Assembly (NCBI GenBank): GCA_021841725.1
Contig: JAKCEC010000055.1
Coordinates: forward strand, 1-8,061
Reading direction: 5' to 3'
DNA length: 8,061 nt
Origin: Actinomycetes bacterium
GTDB taxonomy: Bacteria > Actinomycetota > Acidimicrobiia > Acidimicrobiales > RAAP-2
This document shows positions 1 through 5,315 of the stretch, in pieces (position 1 is the first letter of the stretch; the number at the start of each line of letters is the position of its first letter). The notes beneath the pieces are model-generated. The model was not told the DNA's origin. It did not search any database and was given only the letters and a program-made list of their open reading frames with translations. A program made the translations under genes and the position numbers.

Positions 1-517
1 CCTCGTCACTCACGGTGACCGCGATGTTCAGCGAGAGGTTCGAGATCATCGGGAAGGGGTGGCCCGGGTCGACCGCGAGCGGCGTGAGCACCGGGTACAC
101 GTGGTTGTCGAAGTACGCGATGAGGTCGTCGCGATCGCTGACGCTCACCTCGGCGTACTTGACGATCTCGATGTCGTGGCGCGCCAACTCGGGCACCAGG
201 ACGTCGAGCACGAGTCGGTCCTGTCGTTCCACCAGGGACAAGACGCGCTCGCGGATGTCCGCGAGCTGCTGTCGCGGTCGCACCCCGTCTACCGACGGGG
301 TCTGCACCCCCGCCGCCACCTTGTCCTCGAGGCTCACGACACGCACCTGAAAGAACTCGTCGATCATGTCCGCGAAGATGGCCACGAACTTGCACCGCTC
401 CAGGATGGGCAGGCCCTGATCGTCCGCCAAGTCCAGGAGGCGCGCTCCGAACTCCAGACGCGAGAGCTCACGGCTCGAGAATCGTTCGGGTCCGAACGAC
501 GAGAGATCGAATGTCAC
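1..517 (-). CDS. ppk1: Polyphosphate kinase 1, N-terminal part (runs off left edge)
   Basis: Family role: PPK1 polymerises the gamma-phosphate of ATP into inorganic polyphosphate at the membrane or in the cytosol, linked to phosphate storage and stress. Only the first 172 residues are visible. They cover the N domain and the start of the head domain: RELSRLEFGARLLDLA (16-31), LERCKFVAIFADMIDEFFQV (39-58), and YPVLTPLAVDPGHPFPMISN (about 141-160), the last very typical of PPK1. The catalytic histidines lie outside the window. The GTG at 517-515 is the only usable start: upstream in frame there is no ATG/GTG/TTG before a TGA. A weak purine-rich stretch (GAAGAAAG, 529-536) lies 11 nt upstream. 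Odd: the ELSWLxFN signature reads ELSRLEFG, and SNNLDEF reads ADMIDEF, so the conserved ATP-contacting Asn (Asn45 in E. coli) is Met51. It is divergent from the SEDS gene at 580. Family assignment is firm; catalytic competence is uncertain. Confidence 0.93.
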   Translation of the reverse strand, partial: MTFDLSSFGPERFSSRELSRLEFGARLLDLADDQGLPILERCKFVAIFADMIDEFFQVRVVSLEDKVAAGVQTPSVDGVRPRQQLADIRERVLSLVERQDRLVLDVLVPELARHDIEIVKYAEVSVSDRDDLIAYFDNHVYPVLTPLAVDPGHPFPMISNLSLNIAVTVSDE

Positions 518-544
518 GGGGCGTGGGTCTTTCTTCGGGTGGGT

Positions 545-567
545 TACGACACTGACAATGCTACGAC
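545..567. repeat. Short direct repeat TACGAC x2, 17-nt period
   Basis: TACGAC occurs at 545-550 and again at 562-567 within the divergent promoter region. A two-copy hexamer between divergent promoters could be an operator half-site pair, but the copies are short and no regulator is encoded nearby. Seen in sequence; function unknown. Confidence 0.25.
558..563 (-). promoter_or_regulatory. Candidate -10 element (TAGCAT) for ppk1
   Basis: Read on the minus strand, 563-558 is TAGCAT, matching TANNNT. A transcript starting about 6-7 nt downstream would carry a leader of roughly 35 nt before the ppk1 GTG at 517, including the purine-rich stretch at 536-529. No convincing -35 hexamer is visible. 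Weak evidence. Confidence 0.2.
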
Positions 568-573
568 TACTGT
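568..573 (+). promoter_or_regulatory. Candidate -10 element (TACTGT) for a leaderless SEDS transcript
   Basis: TACTGT fits the actinobacterial TANNNT -10 consensus and ends 6 nt before the GTG at 580. That is the spacing at which transcription would begin on the start codon itself. The SEDS gene has no Shine-Dalgarno sequence upstream, which agrees with leaderless translation, common in Actinobacteria. The nearest -35-like hexamer, TTACGA (544-549), is poor. Six-base matches occur by chance, so confidence is modest. Confidence 0.35.
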
Positions 574-579
574 GTCATC

Positions 580-1953
580 GTGGCGAGACATGCACGGGGC
601 GCGGCGTTAAACCAGTCCTCCTCCTCCCCCTCCCCCTCGCCCACGGCGACGTCGCGTTCGACCGAATTGGGTTTGCTGTTCATCGCCTGGGTCGTGGTCA
701 CGTGCTTCTACGTCTTGATGTCACTGGCCACCAAGGGGCGTCTGCCCGCACGGCTCGGTTTCTTTCTCGCGGTCCTCATCGTCGTCTCGTTGGTGATGCA
801 CGTCGCCATCCGCCGCTACGCCGCGCGCGCGTCTCAGGTCCTCCTACCGGTGGCCACGCTCCTCAACGGCATTGGCTACGTCGAGATCGCGCGGTGGAAC
901 CCGACGCGGGCCGGATTCCAGGCGTTCTGGTTCGTCGTCAGCGGGGTCATCGTCGTGGTGACGCTGAAATTCATCAAGTCCGTGCGCGACCTGGACCGCT
1001 ACCGGTACTTGACCCTCGCGGCGGCGCTGGCCCTGATGCTGGCCCCCCTCATCCCGGGTATCGGGGAGAACATCAACGGAGCCCGCCTCTGGGTGGCGAT
1101 CGGTCCGCTGTCGTTTCAACCCATCGAGGTCGCCAAGGTCCTGCTGGTGTTCTTCTTCGCCTCCTACTTCGCCGCGAACCGCGAACTCCTCTCGACGCCG
1201 ACGGAACGCTTCGCGGGTCGCCTGTTCGTCTCGCCCAAGGTCCTGGTGCCCATCCTGGTGGCCTGGGGGGTCGCCCTCATGATCCTCGGTGGCGAGAACG
1301 ACATCGGCTTCGCCATGTTGTTGTTCGTCCTCTTCTTCGCCCTGTTGTGGGTCACCACGGGGCTCAAGTCCTACGTCGCGCTGGGCCTGGCCCTGTTCGT
1401 CGGCGGGGCGCTGGTGGCCGATCAGCTGTTCCGCCAGGTCCAGGCGCGCGTCAGCTATTGGCTCGACCCGTGGTCGGCGGTCAACTACTACCACTCCAGC
1501 CAACTGGCCAATGGGTGGTTCGCCATGGCGGCGGGGGGCGTCGCCGGTACCGGCCTGGGCCTGGGCCAGGCCGGTCGCAACGTCTCGGAGACCACCTCGG
1601 ACATGATCTTCGCCGCCCTGGGCGAGGAACTGGGTTTCGTCGGCGTGATCTTGATCCTCAGCCTCTTCGCCGTCTTCGTCGGGGAGGGATTCCGCATCGC
1701 CCAACGCGCCCAGTCGGACTTCGTGCGACTCACCGCCACGGGTCTCACCGCGACGATCGGACTCCAGTCCTTCTTCATCATGGCCGGCGTCTTGCGCATC
1801 GTGCCCTTCACCGGCATCACGTTGCCGTTCATGGCGTACGGGGGAAGTTCGCTCTTCGCCAACTACTTCATCGTGGCCCTGCTGTTGCGCATCAGCCACG
1901 AAGTGTCCGAGGAGAAACGCGGCGGCGAGGTGGTCGCCGTGACCTTCGACTAA
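580..1953 (+). CDS. SEDS-family peptidoglycan glycosyltransferase (FtsW/RodA/SpoVE), actinobacterial type
   Basis: Family role: SEDS proteins polymerise lipid II into glycan strands in the cytoplasmic membrane, normally with a partner class B PBP. The 457-residue product has about ten hydrophobic segments, the first near 31-50 and the last near 424-437. SEDS landmarks: NGARLW (166-171), QPIE (180-183), ENDIG (239-243), TTSDMIFAALGEELGFVG (338-355) with the likely catalytic Asp341, and FTGITLPFMAYGGSS (410-424). The long N-terminal half and WLDP (294-297) resemble the RodA encoded beside pbpA in Mycobacterium and Streptomyces. Residues 11-27 form a Ser/Pro-rich cytoplasmic tail encoded by a pyrimidine tract. 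The usual QPSE is QPIE. The GTG at 580 is the only start before an in-frame TGA at 553; no SD is present. Unlike those relatives, no PBP gene follows: the next gene is convergent and overlaps by 4 nt. FtsW versus RodA role cannot be settled here. Confidence 0.92.
   Translation: MARHARGAALNQSSSSPSPSPTATSRSTELGLLFIAWVVVTCFYVLMSLATKGRLPARLGFFLAVLIVVSLVMHVAIRRYAARASQVLLPVATLLNGIGYVEIARWNPTRAGFQAFWFVVSGVIVVVTLKFIKSVRDLDRYRYLTLAAALALMLAPLIPGIGENINGARLWVAIGPLSFQPIEVAKVLLVFFFASYFAANRELLSTPTERFAGRLFVSPKVLVPILVAWGVALMILGGENDIGFAMLLFVLFFALLWVTTGLKSYVALGLALFVGGALVADQLFRQVQARVSYWLDPWSAVNYYHSSQLANGWFAMAAGGVAGTGLGLGQAGRNVSETTSDMIFAALGEELGFVGVILILSLFAVFVGEGFRIAQRAQSDFVRLTATGLTATIGLQSFFIMAGVLRIVPFTGITLPFMAYGGSSLFANYFIVALLLRISHEVSEEKRGGEVVAVTFD
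1950..1953. other. Interlocked convergent stop codons
   Basis: The plus-strand SEDS gene ends with TAA at 1951-1953 and the minus-strand DUF151 gene ends with TAG at 1952-1950, so their last codons share bases. There is no intergenic space for a terminator. Neither strand shows a stable hairpin followed by a T-run near the junction, so each transcript probably enters the other gene unless stopped by Rho or another mechanism. Confidence 0.9.
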
Positions 1954-2381
1954 TCGCGCGCCAGGAGGTCCTCGGCGACCAGCAGCGGGGCCGGGACGAC
2001 TTGTCGCAGCGCCAGCGTCATGGCGTCGCTGGGGCGACAGTCGAACACGCGTCGGCCGCGGGGCGTCATGAGGTCGAGTTCGCCGACGTAGACCCCGTCG
2101 CGAACGCGCACGACCCGAGCGGCGATGACGTCGGCGTGCGTCTCTTGGAGGATGGACACCACCAACTCACTGGTGAGGGGGCGCCGACCCACCGTGTGGT
2201 GCAGGGCCTGGTGCAGCGCCGTGGCGTCGGGCACGGCCAGCGGGAGCGTGAGCGACCGACGCTCGCCCTCGGCCTCGCGCAACGTCACGAGCGCCGTGGC
2301 GCTCGTGAAGTCGTAGACCACGCGCTCGACCTGGACGACGCGAAAGGCCACCTCGGGCGCGAAGGGGGCGCCCTCCGACAC
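1950..2381 (-). CDS. Bifunctional nuclease family (DUF151) protein
   Basis: A 143-residue soluble protein assigned to the BFN/DUF151 family. The clearest marks are RRPLTSELVVSILQ (66-79), DGVYVGELDL (95-104) and CRPSDAMTLALRQVVPAPLL (115-134), the last close to the family signature RPSDAIALALR. Members have been reported to have RNase and DNase activity in plants; the bacterial role is poorly defined. It is the last gene of the alaS-to-rodA operon, beginning 2 nt after the rodA stop. I chose GTG 2381 because a GGGG tract (2390-2393) sits 8 nt upstream. A TTG at 2387, in frame and forming a TTGA overlap with the rodA stop, would add two residues. The family's usual PIxIGxxEAxA segment is replaced by LPLAVPDATALHQAL (46-60), so it is a divergent member. 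Function of this copy is not inferable from context. Confidence 0.85.
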   Translation of the reverse strand: MSEGAPFAPEVAFRVVQVERVVYDFTSATALVTLREAEGERRSLTLPLAVPDATALHQALHHTVGRRPLTSELVVSILQETHADVIAARVVRVRDGVYVGELDLMTPRGRRVFDCRPSDAMTLALRQVVPAPLLVAEDLLARD

Positions 2382-2383
2382 CC

Positions 2384-3526
2384 TCAATTCCCCAGACGGC
2401 GCGACACCGACAGCACCAGGCCCCCGGCGCTGTAGAACACCAGCGCCGCCGACCCACCGTAACTCAGCAGCGGCAGCGGGATGCCCGTCACCGGCATGAT
2501 GCCCATGGTCATCCCGACGTTCTCGAAGGCACTGAAGGAGAAGAAGATGAAGATTCCGATGCTGAGCAGTCGACCCATGGTGTCCTTGGCGTGGCGCCCG
2601 ATGACCCACATGCGCCACGCGATGAAGGCCAGCAACAAGATCACCGACGCCGCGCCCACGAAACCCAACTGCTCGCCGATGGCGGTGAAGATGAAGTCGG
2701 TGCGCTGTTCGGGCACGAAGCCGAGCACCGTCTGGAGTCCGTTGAAGGCGCCCGCCCCCCACAGCCCGCCGGCCCCGATCGCGCTCTTCGCGTTGTGCAC
2801 CTCGTAGAGGAGGGCCGCGATGGCCGGATTGTTGGAGTTCTGGTTGAAGAACGACGTGAATCGCTCGACCTGGTACTTCTTGAGCAGGTCGAGGTAGACG
2901 GCGGCGGCGAGCCCGACGCTGCCGAGCACGGTGAGCACCGTCATGAAGCGAGGCGGGATGCCCGCGACCACCATCATTCCCGCGACCACGAGCACGATGA
3001 TGATCGCCGTGCCCAGGTCGGGCTGGAGCACGATGAGGCCGAGGGGGGCGCCCGCCATGATCAAGAGCCGCACCACGTCGTACATGCGCAGCCCCTCGCT
3101 GCGGCGCGCGCAGAACGTGGCCACCGCCAACACGATGAAGAGCACCGTGAACTCGCTGGGTTGGATCTGCACGAAACCGAAGCTGTACCACCGCTGGGCG
3201 CCGAGCGCGCTCTTGCCCAGCACGAAGACGCCGGCGAGGGCGAAGAACGAGCCGATGTAGAGGGGGGTGGCCAAGATCTCGAGTCGCCGGTAGTCGATGC
3301 GCGCGATGATGGCCATGGCGACGATGCCCAGGCACACGAAGAAGCCCTGGCGCTCGAGGTAGTAGTGGGGGTTGTACCCCGCGTTGGTCAGGGCTACGCG
3401 CGTGGCGCTGTAGGACATGAAGGCGCCGAAGAACCCGAGGACGATGAGCGCGATCGCCAGCGGGTAGTCGACGTGAGTCCCCGGGCGGTGTAGTGAGATC
3501 GAGCGGGCGTTGAGCGTCTCGGTCAC
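2384..3526 (-). CDS. rodA: Rod-shape SEDS peptidoglycan polymerase RodA
   Basis: Family role: membrane lipid II polymerase for lateral-wall synthesis, working with a class B PBP. The 380-residue product has about ten membrane segments, the first at 21-40. The SEDS motifs are more classical than in the neighbouring paralogue: GAQRWYSFG (109-117), QPSE (122-125), QPDLGTA (168-174), AIGAGGLWGAGAF (249-261), VPEQRTDFIFTAIGEQLGF (271-289) with the likely catalytic Asp277, and MPVTGIPLPLLSYGGSA (344-360). The start is GTG 3526-3524, overlapping the aroE TGA as GTGA, with GAGG (3537-3534) 7 nt upstream. A longer in-frame ORF reaches 3589 but would overlap aroE by more than 60 nt, so I rejected it. 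It lies two genes after mltG, and MltG acts on the same nascent glycan. No pbp2/mrdA or mreBCD gene is adjacent in the window. RodA rather than FtsW is preferred from overall resemblance. Confidence 0.9.
   Translation of the reverse strand: MTETLNARSISLHRPGTHVDYPLAIALIVLGFFGAFMSYSATRVALTNAGYNPHYYLERQGFFVCLGIVAMAIIARIDYRRLEILATPLYIGSFFALAGVFVLGKSALGAQRWYSFGFVQIQPSEFTVLFIVLAVATFCARRSEGLRMYDVVRLLIMAGAPLGLIVLQPDLGTAIIIVLVVAGMMVVAGIPPRFMTVLTVLGSVGLAAAVYLDLLKKYQVERFTSFFNQNSNNPAIAALLYEVHNAKSAIGAGGLWGAGAFNGLQTVLGFVPEQRTDFIFTAIGEQLGFVGAASVILLLAFIAWRMWVIGRHAKDTMGRLLSIGIFIFFSFSAFENVGMTMGIMPVTGIPLPLLSYGGSAALVFYSAGGLVLSVSRRLGN
2390..2393 (-). promoter_or_regulatory. Ribosome binding site supporting GTG start of DUF151 gene
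   Basis: Minus-strand GGGG lies inside the last codons of rodA, 8 nt before GTG 2381 and only 2 nt before the alternative TTG 2387. Spacing therefore favours the GTG. This is the only element that discriminates between the two starts. Confidence 0.45.
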
Positions 3527-4320
3527 GCGGGGGCCTCGGTCAGCGTCGACAGGAGGTGCGCACCGGGGATGTCGCTGTCCCACCACCAATTCATCTGGCG
3601 CGCGACGGTGTAGGCCAGCATGGAGAGACCGTTGCGGGTACGACAGCCCATGGCGGCGTGTTGGGCCAACCAGGGCGACTGGCGCGGCTCGTAGGTGATG
3701 TCGACGGCGATGGTCTCGCGCGACACCCCCTGGAGCGCGGCGCCGTGGTGGACGCGCGACGACGAGGGCGTGGTGTTGACGATAAGTTCGACGGGCCGGT
3801 AGATCAGGGTGTGGTCCACCACGCCGCGGTGGGCGTTCACCAGCGCGGTCACGGTATCGGCGTTGCGGCCCAGCACGCTGACGGCACTGGCCCCCTCGCG
3901 CACCAACGCGTCCACGATGGCCCGCGCGGCCCCACCCGAGCCCAGCACCACGACGTGCGCGCCGCTCACGCCGACGCCGAATTCACCGCGCAACGAGTCG
4001 AGGAACCCCGCGCCGTCGGTGGAAGCGCCGAGGAGTCGGTCGTCGCGCCACAGCAGGGAGTTCACCACGCCCAGGGCCGCGGCGCGTTCCTCGAGGTCGT
4101 CACAGAGGGCCGCGGCCCTCTCCTTCAGCGGCATCGTCACCGCCAGCGCGTCGAAGCGTTCACCCATCATTCCGCGCAGCTGGTGAGCGTGCTCGAGGTC
4201 GACGTCGAGCCTCTCGGACGTGCCCTCGAGGCCCAGGTAGGCCAGACCCGCCACGTGTAACTGGGGGGACAAGGAATGCTCGATGGGCGATCCGACCACG
4301 CCGAGGCGCCACGTCCTCAT
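3523..4320 (-). CDS. aroE: Shikimate dehydrogenase (NADP+)
   Basis: Family role: reduces 3-dehydroshikimate to shikimate with NADPH in the cytosolic chorismate pathway. The 265-residue length is normal. N-terminal substrate domain: GSPIEHSLSPQLH (10-22, with Ser16 and Ser18), AVTMPLKERA (60-69, catalytic Lys66), GVVNSL (84-89, Asn87) and STDGAGF (100-106, catalytic-partner Asp102). Rossmann domain: GSGGAARA (127-134), GRN (151-153), VNTTP (181-185), DITYEP (207-212). C-terminal helix: NGLSMLAYTVARQMNWW (230-246). Departures: NVT is AVT (Ala60), NTD is STD (Ser100), and the Gln expected after MLxx is Thr238, so part of the shikimate-contact set is altered although Lys66, Asn87 and Asp102 remain. 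ATG 4320 overlaps the mltG stop as ATGA, with GAAGG (4332-4328) 7 nt upstream. AroE is likely; a related quinate/shikimate-type dehydrogenase is possible. Confidence 0.92.
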   Translation of the reverse strand: MRTWRLGVVGSPIEHSLSPQLHVAGLAYLGLEGTSERLDVDLEHAHQLRGMMGERFDALAVTMPLKERAAALCDDLEERAAALGVVNSLLWRDDRLLGASTDGAGFLDSLRGEFGVGVSGAHVVVLGSGGAARAIVDALVREGASAVSVLGRNADTVTALVNAHRGVVDHTLIYRPVELIVNTTPSSSRVHHGAALQGVSRETIAVDITYEPRQSPWLAQHAAMGCRTRNGLSMLAYTVARQMNWWWDSDIPGAHLLSTLTEAPA

Positions 4321-5315
4321 AGGCCCGCCTTCGCCGCGGCGGCTTCGTTCTTCAGTTGCTGGGCGAAGGTGGTGGAGAACGCCATGTGGCCGTCCTTGCT
4401 CACCAGCACGAAGTAGAGCCACGGACCGGGCGGGGGGTTCAGCGCCGCGGCGAGGGCCTGGGGCGAGACGACGCCGATGGGCGTGGGCGTGAGGCCCCGG
4501 TGGCGGTAGGTGTTGTAGGGCGTGGGGGTGGCCAGCATCGCGCGCGTCACCGTGCCCCCGTCGAGTCCCAGGGCGTAGAGGACCGTCGAGTCCATCTGCA
4601 GGGGCATGTTCTGGTGGAGACGGTTGTAGATCACACGGGCGGTCTGGGGCATGTTGAAGGCAAAATACCCCTCCTTCTCCACAATAGAGGCCGCGGTGAC
4701 CACCTGGTAGGCGTCGAGCCCCTCCACGGAGGTGTTCGGGCTCAGACCAGCCGCCGCGGCCTCGCGCGAGAACGACGCCTGCATGGCGGCCAGCAGTTGG
4801 GCGGGGGTCTCGCCCGGCGCGATCAGGTAGAGGCCCGGACCGACGAGGCCGTCGAGGCTGCCGTGCGCGTGGTAGGGACTCGTGGCCGCGGCGTTCGTCG
4901 CCGCACTCAGGAACGACGAGGCGAAGGTGTTTCCGACGTGGCGGGCCAGATCGAGCGCGATCTCCTTGAGGGTGAGACCCGGGGTCACGTTGACCTGGGG
5001 CACGTTGGGTCCGCCCCCCAGGACCGAACGGATATTGGGGTAGTCCGCCCCCTGGGCCAGTTCGTAGACGCCCGGCAGCACCAGGGGTGCGCCCTCGAGG
5101 AAGCTGTCGACGCGAAAGGCGAAGGGGGACGCCAGGACGCCCGCCTGGTGCATTTCCGACGCGATGACGGCCATGGTGTCCCCCGGGTGCACGGTGAACA
5201 TGACCATCTTCCCGGAGCCGCCCGGCGGAAAGAATTGCAGCGCGAACCACGTGAGCACCACGAGGGCGACGCCCGCGAGTGCGGCCACGACGCGTGCGAG
5301 GACCCTACGGCGCAC
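4317..5315 (-). CDS. mltG: Endolytic peptidoglycan transglycosylase MltG (YceG-like)
   Basis: Family role: a membrane-anchored lytic transglycosylase that cleaves nascent glycan strands and is thought to terminate their elongation. The 332-residue product begins with MRRR, then one membrane anchor (about 8-28). A LysM-like domain follows: FTVHPGDTMAVIASEM (40-55) to LPGVYELAQGA (80-90). The YceG catalytic region has TAASIVEKEG (207-216) with catalytic Glu213, ARVIYNRL (226-233), LQMDSTVLYALG (239-250), TPYNTYRHRGLTPTPI (265-280), ALNP (291-294) and a terminal YFVLVSKDGHMAFSTTFAQQ (301-320). GTG 5315 is the furthest upstream start, overlaps ruvX by 11 nt and lacks an SD, so translation is probably coupled to ruvX. 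The usual EGYLFPDTY-like motif is replaced by VGPGLYLIAPGET (158-170), and DPT by DST (242-244). The catalytic Glu is intact, so it is probably active. Some actinobacterial homologues have long N-terminal extensions; this one has only a short tail. Confidence 0.93.
   Translation of the reverse strand: MRRRVLARVVAALAGVALVVLTWFALQFFPPGGSGKMVMFTVHPGDTMAVIASEMHQAGVLASPFAFRVDSFLEGAPLVLPGVYELAQGADYPNIRSVLGGGPNVPQVNVTPGLTLKEIALDLARHVGNTFASSFLSAATNAAATSPYHAHGSLDGLVGPGLYLIAPGETPAQLLAAMQASFSREAAAAGLSPNTSVEGLDAYQVVTAASIVEKEGYFAFNMPQTARVIYNRLHQNMPLQMDSTVLYALGLDGGTVTRAMLATPTPYNTYRHRGLTPTPIGVVSPQALAAALNPPPGPWLYFVLVSKDGHMAFSTTFAQQLKNEAAAAKAGL

Larger units (their letters stand above)
518..579. promoter_or_regulatory. 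Divergent intergenic promoter region, ppk1 / SEDS gene
   Basis: This 62-nt gap between two divergently transcribed genes is the only non-coding stretch in the window, so both promoters must lie here or inside the neighbouring reading frames. It holds TANNNT-type -10 candidates on both strands: TACTGT at 568-573 on plus and TAGCAT at 563-558 on minus. It also has a direct repeat of TACGAC (545-550 and 562-567) and a short inverted pair GACAC (548-552) / GTGTC (572-576). No good TTGACA -35 at standard spacing is obvious for either direction. The promoter role follows from the divergent layout; the exact elements are inference. Confidence 0.6.

Noticed and set aside
606..640. Pyrimidine-rich tract (TCC/CCCT repeats)
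   Set aside because: It encodes the Ser/Pro-rich N-terminal tail of the SEDS protein. It is not a long enough or regular enough repeat to call a separate element.
1923..1939. Small GC hairpin (CGGCGA / TCGCCG, 5-nt loop) near the convergent stops
   Set aside because: It lies inside the last codons of the SEDS gene, has a stem of only 6 bp and is not followed directly by a T-run on either strand, so it is not a convincing terminator.
558..2435. Long plus-strand open frame (625 codons) overlapping the SEDS gene and the DUF151 gene
   Set aside because: It is rich in Arg, Gly, His and Pro with no recognisable motifs. It lies one frame off the real SEDS gene and continues antisense to DUF151, as expected in G+C-rich DNA.
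2591..3493. 300-codon plus-strand frame antisense to rodA
   Set aside because: The product is an unlikely run of His, Glu, Asp and Arg, the usual shadow of a hydrophobic membrane gene on the opposite strand.
3527..3589. Longer rodA start giving a 401-residue protein
   Set aside because: It would overlap aroE by over 60 nt and add a non-conserved hydrophilic tail. The GTGA overlap with a well-placed GAGG is a better start.
4191..4210. Near-palindrome GCTCGAGGTCGACGTCGAGC
   Set aside because: It encodes conserved-frame aroE residues (LDVDLEH) with GAC/GAG/CTC/GTC codons, which readily produce such symmetry in G+C-rich genes.
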